NCBI GenBank assembly: GCA_010094045.1
Contig: ML986607.1
Coordinates: 1-54,743, forward strand
Source of the DNA: Lojkania enalia
Taxonomy: Eukaryota; Ascomycota; Dothideomycetes; Pleosporales
DNA length: 54,743 nt
Direction: 5' to 3'
The notes under the pieces are model-generated. The model searched no databases. It saw nothing but the letters and a program-made list of their open reading frames with translations, and had not been told where the DNA came from. Position numbers and translations under genes: made by a program. Every line of letters starts with the position of its first letter. The first letter of the stretch is position 1. Positions 38,884-50,988 of the stretch are shown here, in pieces.

Positions 38884-38973
38884 TGTTGCTGGATGGGGAG
38901 CGATGATGAATCGCTACAGACGCTGAGTACAATAGACGGTTAAATGTACGAAAGGATGTGCGATATTGCCATA

Positions 38974-38984
38974 CTTTTATTTAA
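38974..38984 (-). promoter_or_regulatory. Possible TATA-like element of the PKS promoter
   Basis: TTAAATAAAAG on the minus strand, about 91 bp upstream of the PKS start codon at 38,883, in otherwise mixed sequence. The start itself has a favourable context (CAACAATGGA). Confidence 0.3.
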
Positions 38985-39249
38985 TGTCCTCACCCGAGTT
39001 TCTCCATTCTTAAGCCTTTACAACATACCCTCCCCTTCTTATCTTTGACCTTTTCCCGAGCAAACGTCCTACATCAACCCCAAGCGCTTATCCAGTCTCA
39101 GTTCTAGATGTTGTGGTATCGCCATATCTAAAGTGTTCTCTTGATCTGTAGTTCCCCGATATCTCTTTAACTTCGTAGGTGTTAGCTAACTACCTCGTAC
39201 AATGTTAACTAAACACCACATAAGAGTCCCCGAAAGGAATAGTCTATTG

Positions 39250-39337
39250 TGCCTCGCAGGATTCCCGATAGCAGTTTCGTGTCGCGCCTCGCATAATTCC
39301 CGATAGTAATGTCAAGTTGCTCCTGCACGATTCCCCT
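39250..39337. promoter_or_regulatory. Three approximate 35 bp direct repeats upstream of the PKS
   Basis: GCCTCGCAGGATTCCCGATAG (21 bases shown in part: core GCCTCGC...ATTCCCGATAG) at 39,251 recurs at 39,286 as GCCTCGCATAATTCCCGA and, degenerate, at 39,319 as GCTCCTGCACGATTCCC. Spacing is 35 and 33 bp. They lie 370-450 bp upstream of the PKS start and could be binding sites for a regulator, or simply a short tandem duplication. Confidence 0.5.
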
Positions 39338-40003
39338 TTTTAAAAGTATAGCTTAGACAACAATCTGTACGAAACCACTAAATTACTAATCAACGTTCCC
39401 TTACTAGGCAAGCCCAACCTTGGAACCGGTAGTAGATTATCCGCCACGTGCATACAGGGTAGCTATTTTAAGCATATCTTAGTTGGATTGTATAGTACTA
39501 GTAATGTGGATATGGGGGCAATCGGGGTTTACCGTAATTCCACCGACGCTAGCGCTCGCTTGGGCAAGTGACAGATAGTCTAGAACCTTGTACACCTCAC
39601 TCCTATGAGCGGGTTTGTAGCGCATGTCCGTGCGTTTCCATATAAATCTGCCCTTTTCATACAAATTCTGCCTGTGCGGTGGCTCACGCTACCAGCCCGC
39701 TCATGAGAGGGCCTATACCTACTTAGGCTTGCCGAGTAGCTGAGCCTCCGGTCGTAAGTTGAGACAGGCGTGCCCGAACGCTTCTCGGGAACCTTAATGC
39801 TGATGCAATTGCTCTATAGTCGGCACAGGAGTGGGGCAGAATTCGGAAAGGATGCTGCCTACGATGGACGGAGACAATAGATCCAGGCTATCCTCTCAAG
39901 GCGGATGGAAATAGGCTAGTTAGACAAATATTTCTTCGCTCGTCCTTACATTAGTTGTTATCTCGAACAATACATGCCTTTATAGTCAGCCGAAAGTGCA
40001 AAG

Positions 40004-42180
40004 ATGCCTTCTCCACAGATGGCCAATGATACCCATCACGGTTGTAGGTCCAGCGTGCCGATCCCTAATCCCCAACGTCGAGCAGATGGAACCCAGGCGC
40101 CTTCTACTACCCCAATAGATTCCGCACGAACAATATCACCACCAAATGCGGGAATTTCCTCAAAGAACCGTATGTCTATGATGTAGCCTTTTTCAACATC
40201 ACGGCGGCTAAGGCTATTGCCTTGGATCCCAAACAGCGGATTGCATTGGAAGTCACGTTCGAGGTGCTTGAGAACGCCAACTTCAGTCTACAAGATATAT
40301 AGGGTACCCAGACGACGTGCTACATCGGCTCCGCAGCGAGCGACTGCCGGGATGCCGTAATACGAGACTTTATACAGAACCTAAAGTGCCAACTCCTCGG
40401 GAAGGGCAAGTAGATAATTTCCAACCGTATCTCGCACTTCCTCATGCTCGCGCCCGACTTCACTACTATAAGTCGCAAATCTCCTGTAATTTTCTTTATT
40501 CTCTTGCACGCTTTGGGGAACTCCAATTCCAATTTTCCTTTGTTAACTATCAATATTTGCTTCCAATATTCTCACCCAATCATCGTTCCCAATGTATATA
40601 TTCAATTCAGATTCGTTCCATGGAGAGAATCAATTAAAGTAATACTTAGACTTCATATAGCACTTGGCTAATGCGTCGTTCCTCAACCCGGCCGGCCAGT
40701 CGGTGGCCTTCGATGAGAGTGCAAGCAGGTATGGTTGTAGCGAGTGCTACGGCATCACCATCTTCAAGCGGCTCAACAAGGCACTTGCAGATGGCAACAG
40801 TATCCGCGCTGTAATACAAGCCACCGACGTGAACTTAGACGAGTATACACAAGGCGGCAAGCGTTTTCCATGTCTTATTACAAACTCATTAGAAGGCAAG
40901 TAGTGACCGTTAGTTTCCAGTGACGATGCCCTCTGTCAAGGCCTAGGCAGCCCTCATCAAATATGTCTATGAGTCTCAGGGGCTGGACTTCGGCTCGACT
41001 CAATACGTCGAGGCGTACAGTATCGGCACCGAAGCCAGAGCTCCAATCGGGCCTAAGGCAATTTATCTCACTATCGGGAAGGGGACATCTAGAAATGGAA
41101 AGCTATGTAATGGGAAGTGCCAAGCCTAACAAGAGAATGTTTCCAACCCCCAATCCTACACAACCCACAGACACTAACACGACACAAACTAGATTAGCCA
41201 TCTCGAGCCCGCTAGCGTTGCATCTATAATCAATGGTATTCTGGCTCTGGAGCACGGCTTGATCCCACCAAACATCCGCTTCCACAAACCAAACCCGGCC
41301 ATAACCTTTGAAAAGTGCCCGTGGCCCACACCAAGCGCTTGAGCATCAACGGCTTCGGCATGGGTGGGACGAACGGCCACGTTATTCTAGAAACCTTCAA
41401 TCCATTCCGCGTGACCAACAGCACCGCAAAGCTGCTCAACGGGAGCGGCATAGTGGCCAAGCCGCACAGCAGGGCGGGGTTCTTTGGCTTTGATAGCTAT
41501 GATCAGACCAGCTTCAAGCGCAACGCCGCGGCGCCGGTCGAGCATCCGGCTAGCGTCAGCCCAGCCGCATCGAGGTCCGAGTACCTGGCTAACTTGGCCT
41601 TCACTCTCGCTGGGGGGCAATTTCGCCTCTCGTGAAGAGCCACCCGTGCCGCGGATAGCATGACAGAACTCCGCAGCGAGGGCGCATCCCGGGACGCCAG
41701 CTCGAGCATGGGCCCGAAGCGCATCGACTTCGTCTTCACAGGCCAGGGCACCCAGTGGGCACGCATGGGCGTCGAGACGTTGGACCGCCCTGTCTTTGGG
41801 GCCTTGGTCGCCAAGTTGGCCCTGTTTCTCCGCGACTTGGGCTGTAACTGTGACTCTAGTCGACGAGCTGCGGGCGTGGGGCGTGACGCCGTCCTGGATG
41901 GTCGGGCACTCGAGTAGCAAGATCGCCGGGTCACTACGATGCCATCGCCGCGGCCTATTACCGGGGCAAGACCGGGACCAAGCTGGGCACTGAGACGCCG
42001 GGCATCGGCGCCATCGGAGACTCAAGACCGTGGCCGTCAACTTGGCCTCCAAGCGCAATGTTGGCGCCATCGCCGAGACGACCGGCGTCGGCAAAATCAT
42101 TGCGCATTGGTAGAAGGTCATCGGCATCGGCAAGACGGCCTTCCACGCCCTTATCAAAAGCCTCATCGTCCGTCAGCGCG
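40004..42180 (+). pseudogene. Highly-reducing-type PKS relic (KS and start of AT)
   Basis: Plus-strand fragments in shifting frames match the N-terminal half of a fungal reducing PKS in order: PITVVGPACRS (about 40,034), AFYYPN and VAFFNITAAKAIALDPKQRI (about 40,110-40,245), ISNRISHFL (about 40,420-40,443), FLNPAGQSVAFDESA (about 40,679), [21 protein letters not shown] (about 41,231-41,300, shown in part), INGFGMGGTNGHVILETFNP (about 41,345) and AT pieces RIDFVFTGQGTQW (about 41,700) and GHSSSKIA (about 41,900). It has an in-frame stop at 40,300-40,302, several frameshifts, and about 220 bp of unrelated sequence where the KS active-site Cys should be. The His of HGTGT is Tyr at 41,016-41,018. 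It ends near 42,180, just before a transposon. Non-functional. Confidence 0.85.
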
Positions 42181-42251
42181 ATAGGTACTAGAGATTATAA
42201 TACCTATTATAGCGCGGCGGGGCTTATTAGAGAGAGATTAATAGAGATATA

Positions 42252-42790
42252 ACGTAAAGCACTATCGAGTGAGCCACCCCATCCAGTGAGCCAGAATTTC
42301 TTAGCATTCCAAACCTACCAATTTCAACCGTCTGATCTATCATTAGAATTATCTGAAAAAATATACTGAGTACTTACATTCAACTCAGTAGAAGTAGATC
42401 TATCTACCTGACAGGTTCGCGTATTATGCCCAGTCCTGCTGTAGTTCCTACATCGTCGTATACCTGGTTGAGCCCTCTCTTGCCTGTCCGTACGATAAGC
42501 CCTCTTTAAGCCCTGGAGCGCCCTAGAGGCTTTAGTATCTACTCGCGCTAATCCCTTACTATATTCTATTATCCTGTCCTACTGTACCTACTTTCTCTTA
42601 CGCGATTTTCGCTTGGTTAGTATCTCTACTTACTCTTTAAGCTTAGTAATCCGGGAGCTTATAAACCCGTTCTAGTACAGCATTAATTCAGCCCCTTTAA
42701 CAAGCTATATAAACCTACTCTAAGTAGTTGTAGATAATAAGCTAAAGGAGTCTTATATAAGCTTTAATTAAGATAAAAATTTAAGCGTAT
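42252..42790 (-). mobile_element. pogo/Fot1-like transposon H, 3' fragment at the right island edge
   Basis: Starts at ACGTAAAGCACTATCGAG after TA (42,250-42,251). The inverted end carries the paired 17 bp repeats CGAGTGAGCCACCCCAT and CCAGTGAGCCAGAATTT. Minus-strand coding relic: a basic coiled-coil-like stretch and a C-terminal zinc knuckle at 42,411-42,452 (CX2YX4HX4C, one Cys changed to Tyr). The rest of the transposase and the other end are missing, replaced near 42,790 by other repeat sequence. Less RIP-affected than the other copies. Confidence 0.75.
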
Positions 42791-42803
42791 TATTTAGAGT
42801 TTT

Positions 42804-42940
42804 TATAGTAAGAGGCGAATCTTATCTTAGAGAGGGAGATAAGAAGCTAAACTAGTTAATTAAAGATAGTTAGCGGGCTATATTTATATATATAAAAAAG
42901 GAGTATATTAACTAATATCTAGTATAATATCCGGCGTAAT
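42804..42940 (+). repeat. LTR-like dispersed repeat, right copy
   Basis: RIP-mutated copy of the repeat at 26,374-26,500, same orientation: TATAGTAAGAGGCGAATC against TGTTGTGAGAGTGGAATC, and GGGCTATATTTATATATATA against AGGCCATATTTATATACATA. It ends around ATATCCGGCGTAAT, which is partly repeated once more just downstream. Confidence 0.5.
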
Positions 42941-43224
42941 ATCAACCGTAATATTATACGTTAATATCTAGTATAGTTTAGTAGACTAGCTAAAATCTCT
43001 ATAATATACCCCTCTAATTTTAACTATAAAAAAGAAACTATATTAAAAAAATAAAGGTAGATATTATACTAAAAAAGGTAAATTATATAGAGTAACTAAT
43101 AGTATATTAAATACGCTTATAGAAATTTCTAAAATTCGATTCTAGTTAAAATATCTTCTATTTTTAGTTATATAATAAATAATTAATATTATTATAATTA
43201 TAGAACTTTTAATAAATTATTAGC
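42941..43224. other. RIP-mutated spacer
   Basis: AT-rich sequence between the LTR-like repeat and the gypsy elements, with repeated ATATC/GTAATATTA segments at its start. Nothing else recognised. Confidence 0.4.
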
Positions 43225-44093
43225 TATAATAGTATAAGTAAAATAATAGGTTTAAATATAGTATAAATCTACTTAGAAGTATATAGAAGTATATAAGAGT
43301 TTAGAGACCTAGAAATTCTATTAATATTTATAAGCTTTATATAAAAAGATATAGAAAAACTACTAAACTATTTATAAAAGAGTATATAATTATATATAGA
43401 TAGAAAAAGAGGCGGAGTTAGAGATAGAATAAGATAAGTAAAAAGATTTAGAATAAAATTATATATAAAACTTTTTATAAAACAATTTCTTCGTATTATT
43501 ATATTACCCCCCTTTTTATAGGCTAATAGTCTCTATTTATACTAGTTTAAGAGGAAATTAGAACTATTATAAATAGATTCTAGTATAAAAAAAATTCTTT
43601 AAGGAGGTATTTATTAGTAAAAGCTAATATATATAGTTATTTATAAGGATATATTTATATATTAATATAATATTAAGTAATATTTTTATAGTAAACGCGA
43701 TTAACCTATATATTAGCTAGTAACTACTATTATAATAGTTTATTAATATTACAATTTCGTTGTATATAATAATAAGTATTTACTAGTCTTAATAGATTAT
43801 TAGATTACTATTAACTAAGCTTTTTTAACTAAATAATAACTTCTATTCTATATATATTATTATAGTCCTATAGAATTATTAATTATTAAATATATTACTA
43901 ATATTTTATATAAAAAAGAATTAATTAATATACTACTCTACCCGCTTTTTAAAACCTTTTTAAAAACCTTCTAGATTATCTACCTTTAAACTATATATAT
44001 ATTTACTTATAGATAGTATATAATATTTACCTTTTAGTTCTTAAGATTAAAAAAAATATAAGTATTATATCTTATAAAATAAAAAGTATAACC
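43225..44093 (-). mobile_element. Older gypsy element, 3' part (3' UTR and 279 bp LTR)
   Basis: The LTR is at 43,225-43,503 and the 3' UTR at 43,504-44,093, in minus orientation. The sequence aligns with 44,094-44,940 of the younger copy but is far more RIP-mutated. It is one half of an old gypsy element; the other half continues at 51,249. The split is explained by insertion of the younger element at TAACC. Confidence 0.82.
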
Positions 44094-44353
44094 TGTAACG
44101 GCGCAGGTAAGATAATAGGTCCGAATGCGGCACGAATCTACTTAGAGGTATATAGGAGTGCGTGGGGGATTAGGGACCTAGGAATTCTATTAACACCTAT
44201 AGGCCTTGTACGAAAGGATATAGAAAAACTACCGAGCTACTTATAAGGGAGTATACAACTATATACGGATGGGAAAAGGGGTAGAACCGGGGGTAGGATA
44301 AGATAAGCGAAAAGATGGAGCTTTTCATAGAACGATTTCTTTGCATTATTACA
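44094..44353 (-). repeat. 3' LTR of the complete gypsy element
   Basis: 260 bp; on the plus strand it runs from TGTAACGGCGCAGG to CATTATTACA. The polypurine tract abuts it at 44,354. Confidence 0.85.
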
Positions 44354-47300
44354 CTACCCCCCTCCTTATAGGCTGATAGTCCCTATCTGCGCTGGTTCGG
44401 GAGGGAATTAGGGCTGTTATAGATAGGTTCTAGTATAAAGAAATTTCTTTGAGGAGGTATTTACCAGTAAAAGCTAATACGCGCGGTTGCCTATAGAGAT
44501 ACGTTTATTAACGTAATGTTAAGTAAGGTTTTCGCGGTGAGTATAATTAACCTATATATTAGCTGGTAACTACTATCGTAATAGTTTATTAATATTACAA
44601 TTTCGTCGCGTATAGCAACAAGCGTTTACCAGCCTTAGTATATCACCAGGTCGCTATTAACTAAGCTTCTTTAACTAAATAATAACTTCTACTCTGTTTG
44701 TATTATTACGCGTCCCTAGAACTGTTAATTATTAAAGTATCGCTAATACCTTATAGAAAAAATTAATTAATATACTACTCTACCTACCTCCTAAAGCCTC
44801 TTCGGAGGTTTTCTAGGTTATCTACCTTTAGGTTATATATACGCTCGCCCGCGGGCGGCGTATAATATTTTTCTTTCAGTCTCTAAGATTAAAAAAATGC
44901 GAGTATTATACCTTATAAAATAAAAAGTACAACCCCGTACGAATCGCATCTAATACTAGTAAGGTACTTACTACTAATATACTTATAGATCCCCTCCTAC
45001 TGTAAGGAGGAGTTTCTAGTCCTCCGGGGCCATCTTAAACTATAGGTAGCAGCCCGATACGTAGGGGATAAGGAGGATAAAAAGGTAGCCTTTAAGACTA
45101 TTTCAGAGTCTACTTATAGTCTAGTGCTTATAGCCTAGGTTGTAAGAAGTTAGGAAGATAGCCTTCTTACGGCCAGTATCTAGGTAACTTCGTTCTACTA
45201 GAGTACTAAGTTACTCCGTCAGGTTTCAGCCCTAGAGGCTCTAGTATCTAGCCTTTAGGCTGACATCGCGGCGTTCTTAGCCAGCTAAGAACGAGGTAGG
45301 GGAGGTTCGGGGGGAGTCCGGAGGGAAAGAAAGAGAAGGAGGGTAGAGGAGAAGAGGACTAGAAAAGTATCTAACAGCCTACTATCAGATCCTCTAGATT
45401 TTATAGAAGAGTAATTTTAGGCCTATACTTTAGTTTTTAAAATCTACTACTTAACTCTTATATATTATTATCTACCAGGTAATCTATATTCTCTATACTA
45501 TTCTTATATACCTTAATCTATTTAGTTAGAGCTCTTAGGGGTCTTAGGCGATTTAGATACTTATTATAAAAAGCTCTTAGCTTATAAGGCGAACCTATAA
45601 AGTTTAAGGCTTTATACTAGATTAGGTTAGGATTATATCCTACCCATTTTACACGGTATTTAAGGGTCTTATAATATAACTTACTAGCCAGTATTTCCTT
45701 AACCTCCTACTCTTCTACCCTATTAATAGCGATAGCAGGTAGTTTTAGAGCTTCTTATCTAGATAGAAGGTCCTAGGGGTTTTTATATAGTAGGTTTAGT
45801 GCGAAGACATTATATATACTTAACCCTAGGGGTAGCTATAAGTAGTATAAGTTTCTAACCTGCTCTAGTACTTTAAAGGGGCCTTCCTATTAATTAGATA
45901 GCTTTCAGCTCGGTCTCTAGACCGTAAGATTCTTAGTATTTAAATAGACTATATTACTAATCTACTAATCAATCGGTTACTAATAACGGTTAATAACAGA
46001 TTATATATAATCCTAAGTCTTCTTAATATTAGCCTTTACGGTTTTCTAGGCTATATATATATAAGTTACTAGAGCTAAGGTATTCTTATAATTTAATTTA
46101 TCTGTCGCGGTAATAGGATTAATAGAATATTTCTAATCCTAACTCTAACAGGGCTTAGATCCGTATAGAATCTAATACGGAGATATTCCGATAGTCGTAT
46201 AGGGTAGAGTTACTTATACTCGGTCGATTATAAGTAATAGAGAACTTTAGTTATCCTAGTAGAAGGATATAAAAGAACGCAGTCTCTGATTAATGTACTT
46301 ATTTATAATCTCCGTCTATCTGTTAGTCTCTTTATAATAAGTAGTGGATAGTTTAATCTTCACGCCTAAGATATAGTAGAATTCGGACTAGAAACTGGAT
46401 ATAAACTAAGGTCCTCAGTCTAAAATAATAGTTTCGGGTGTATAGCTAAAGCGGTATACCTATTAAATAAATAATTCGGCTATTCCCCGTGTATTAATTA
46501 TATAATAGTAGGGAATAGATATAGCTTATTTAGATAGGCGATTAATTACTACTATAATCTAATTATATCCGGACTTATCTATAGGAAAATCCTTAAAGTT
46601 AATATACAGGTACTATATTAGTTAATTTAATATAGGAAGTAGGTAGATAAAACCTAGGGTTCGAGTTTATATTAGATAAGCTTTATAGTATAAGATGCAA
46701 TTCCGTATATATCGTTTATAAGTAGCCTCTATACCCTTCTAGTAGTACTTCCGGGATAGTAACTAATAGGTTTTAGTAGCGCTTAGGTATATAGAGGATA
46801 CTTAGTTATAAGCCTCTCGTATAAGTCGTATATAAAGGCCTGAATCTGATAGGATATATAAGCGATTATCGTAGAGGAGTAGTCCGTTCTCTATCCAATA
46901 CTTATAGGATAGAAGTATACGTTCCTGCGCAAAGGAGGCTCAGTTTTCCTATAGTAATACGTCAATCAACTCTAGAGAGTCTAATAATATAATCTACTCC
47001 TAGCCTTTAATAACGTTTAGTATAACTATTTAAGTTATTATTTAAATAATATAGGACTAGGCTAATTCGGTATTAATTCGGGGGTAAAGTTAATACGGTC
47101 TAAATAGAACTCTCGACCGGTTATCAGTTTAAGCTACTTTTAAGTTTTCTATATCTTATTCGTAGTAATTAAGGATATCTACTCTAACGTTATTCTTACC
47201 TAGGGTATACTCGATTCGGAACTAATACTAAACTAATTCCTCGGTCCAATAAACTTAACGAGTATTAAGTACCTTTATAGTTATAAAATATTTGAGTAAG

Positions 47301-50300
47301 CAATAATTAGTATATACTAGAGTCCTAGTAGCTACCGAAGTAAGTTCTACCCTCTATTACTTAAACGTAGTAACGATTGCAAATAGTTCCTTATTATAGA
47401 TCTCTCAGTTTAGTTCTGAACCGGATAGAACCTTACTATAAAACGCTATAGGGTACTATTTTCCGTTAGAATATTTCTATAACAGTACTCCTATAACTAC
47501 TCTATCAGAGGTATTAGTTTCTATTTTTATTTCTAACGTAGGGTTAAAGTAGTAGAGAGTAGGTATACTTAGTAAGGCTGACTTTAATTTCTTAAAGGTA
47601 ATGTTATATTCTAAAGTCTATATAAAAGGGGTTATAGGGCTCTATAGTACGATAATTAGCTTTATAATACGTAAGAATTCCGGTATAAACTGTCGATAGA
47701 ATCCAGTAAAACCTAAGAAGGATTTTACACCCGTTACGGTAGTAGGTAGCTGCTAGTTGCGTAGTACTTCCACCTTCTCTAGGTTAACCTTAAGGCCTTT
47801 ATTTAAGAGGATATAGTTAAGGTATTTAGTTCGGGTAATATAAAATTCACTCTTCTTAATATTAACTTATAACCCTACTTAACGTAATCTCTTAAGAACT
47901 TTCTTAACGTAGATAGTGTGTATTACCTCGTCTTCGGAGTAGATAAGGATATTATCTAGGTAAGTAATATAGAAGTTATCTAAGTAGTCGATTAGTACGT
48001 CGTTTATATAGCGCTGGTAAGTTGCTAGGCTGTTATATAATCTAAAAGGTAGAACTTTATACTTATAGGTTCCGTATCGAGTCCGAAAGGTAGTATATTC
48101 TTTAGAACTAGGGTCTATTCTAATCTTATTAAAGGCCGCGCGAATATTAAACTTAGTAAAGATTACTACCTTAGTAGGCCTAAATAGGAGTTTATCTATA
48201 TATAGTATCGGATATATATCCTTACGGGTAAGAGTATTAAGTTTATAATAATCTACACAGATATATAGGTCGCTATTAAGTTTACAAACGTAAAGGATTA
48301 GAAATATAAAAGAGCTTAGACTCTACTTAATATACCTATTCCGTAGATTATCTATAATATACTTTTTAGTTACTTCTAACTCCTTAACGTTTTATTTGTA
48401 CAACAGGCTGTAACTATTAAAGAGAGGTTCTATAAGGATAATCTTATAATTATAAAGGCGGTATTCCGGTAATTAATAAGCTGTAGTTTTACTAAATATA
48501 TCCTAATACTTATAGTATTCGGATAGTAATCGGAGATTTACTAGTACTTTATTTTCAGCCTTATCTTCCAGCTCTAGGGCTTGCTTATCTTTAATTAGCC
48601 GCTCGATTTCGTATAGAGATGTAGAGAAAAACTTGTTCTCTTTCCTCTTTATATTAAAGTAGAAAGTATTAGCTGTAATAAGAGCGATAATAGGAGAGTA
48701 GGTTTTCTTCGGATCGGATTTGGACTTTATTATATACGGGCGTATAGGAGCTCTAAACTTGTTTAGACTATAAACTATAAGAGATTAATATAGTTTTAGT
48801 AGTCTTAGTAGACTTTTAATATGATGGATAGTTGGACTGCGGGACTGCTAATACTAGTCCTTTTCCTATAGAGCGTCGCGTCGCCGGATATCTAGCTCTA
48901 CCTCCTTATCGCGTGCTAGCTGAGTTAATTATATAAGAAGAGGAGGTAATAGATTATAAGTAGTAGGATACTTAGAGGGCTATATAATCCAATTTTTATC
49001 TATATCTAGCTGGAGTTAAAAGCAACGTAACTATTTAATGCTAATAATACAATCTTAAGTACCTAGGTCTATAATAATAAATAGGTAGTTTTAAATAGTT
49101 CTCCTATTAATTCGTAGGTATAAGTAGATATATTAATTAACTAGAGTTTAGATTCGGTTCTAAAAACCTTTAACAGTAATTTTAAAGGGTAAGCGCTGTA
49201 TTAATATATATAGGGCTTAGGAGAGCGATCTAGCTACCGTAGAATTAAAGAACAGGAAGCCTTAGGTACTAGTATTAATAAGGGCGTTTAGTTATATACC
49301 AACGTCTTTTAAACATAGAATAGTAGGAATTTAGAAGTACTTTCCTCTAAATAAATGCAATAAATTGATATTTGATAAGTTGTACTTACTTAAATCTAAG
49401 ACGGAGAGTTTTCCTAGGTGTCTCTATTTCCCACCCGAGAACTATCCAGGTAGTACTTATTTACGTCTAGGAACTCTTCTTCCTTAATCTTCTCTTATTT
49501 AACCTCTATCTCTTATACTTTAAAGACTATATATTTATTTGTAAAGTATCCTAGTTTACTATAGTTATAGTAATTACCTAGAGTTATATGCTTTTTAGGT
49601 ACGAGAGTCTTACTGGGTTATTAAGAAGCGATCGTAGTAGAACAAGGTATTAATACTAGGGTCGATCGGGGTAGTATTAGGTTATAGGTTACCTTAGATA
49701 AATTCTTAGAAGCCTTCCGGTACTAATCTAAATTTATTTTAGCTGCAACCTATAGACTAATAGTTTATTTTAGGAGGTTAGGAATACTCCTCTTTTCTAT
49801 ATCGTAGGCTGTTAAGTAGGCGACTATAGCGTTAAAGAAGCCTTTCTATATAAGCTTAAAGCTAAGGTTTAGTATCCTCAGGCTAGGAAGAATCTTATCC
49901 TATAGGTAGAAGAACTACTTAGATTAGGATACGGATCCCCTAATAGCTATACTAATAAAGTAAGCTTTGAAAGTTGGGAACGCTTCTCCCTTATTTATCC
50001 TTAGGACCTAAAACGCCTGTCGCGCCTCTATCTCTTTATTACCTATAATAAAATACGATCGTAGAAGCGAAATTATTTCTTTAGCATTCTTAAACCGATA
50101 CTGGTCCGATTCGGCTAGGTATTTTAGCTCTAGATACCCTTTCGCAGTACTAGAAGTATATTCCTATACTAATACTATACGTATATACTCTATCTAATAG
50201 TAATCTATATTAATCTCGAGTCGGTCTAGGATTAAGGCTTACTATTATTTAAATGTAGGTTTATTACTATCTATAAGGCTTTCAATCTTAGGCGTATGTT

Positions 50301-50988
50301 TAGTAAGATAGGCTTAAGGGGGCTTAGAGGTGGCTGAGAGGTTTCTTGCTAGGGGAGTCGTAAAAGTTTCTTAGTATATTATTAGTGCTGATTCGGTAGT
50401 TTATAGAGGTTAATTAGGACTGATAGTTCTCTATTGTATTAAGCGTGTAATCTTCTCTTGTAAAATTGCGATTTATTCCTTAAGGGTTAGTTTACTCCAA
50501 TTTCCCTCTAAATTAGATAGGTTCTTTACTACCAGCCCTATAGAGAGGGGTCCGCCTGTCGCAGGGCCCCCTATAGGAGGTAATAGTTGTTCTACACGTA
50601 TAGATAGAAGTTTACTCTTACTACGACTTACGCGTGTATCAATTCTAGTATAGGAATTAGAAGGTGAATTATAGTCAGATATCGGCGGTTGCCTCCGATT
50701 CTGATAGGTTATTAGTAGTCTCTAAGTTTCTACCTAGACGCACTCTACGCGGCTTTTCTAAAGGCAATCCTAATTGTAGGGGATAGGAAGTTCTAAACCT
50801 AAAGGCTTCGGTTAATAGAAGGTCTCTAAGATTCTATCTAGGTAACTAAATAATTTGATATAATAGTATATAAGTATTACAACCTAAACTAAATTGGGTA
50901 TATCTTAGACTTAGATATAGTTAAATAAACAATTAATGCGATATTATTAAAGAGGCTGTTACTAGTAGTATTAAGTTTTTCTATATAA

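Larger units (their letters stand above)
38884..40003. other. PKS upstream region
   Basis: 1.1 kb between the PKS start and the reducing-PKS relic. It contains the TATA-like element and the 35 bp repeats. A short minus-strand frame (39,479-39,664) has no recognisable domain and is not called. The GC content is normal and there is no sign of strong RIP. Confidence 0.5.

Noticed and set aside
39479..39664. 61-codon minus-strand frame upstream of the PKS as a small gene
   Set aside because: No motif, no splice or expression evidence, and length within chance expectation.
41387..42166. 259-codon minus-strand frame over the reducing-PKS relic
   Set aside because: The opposite strand carries recognisable KS/AT motifs (INGFGMGGTNGH, FVFTGQGTQW); the minus frame is a composition artefact.
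43225..44940. Tandem duplication of an approximately 860 bp unit
   Set aside because: Explained by nested insertion: the first copy belongs to an older gypsy element that resumes at 51,249 after the TAACC duplication.
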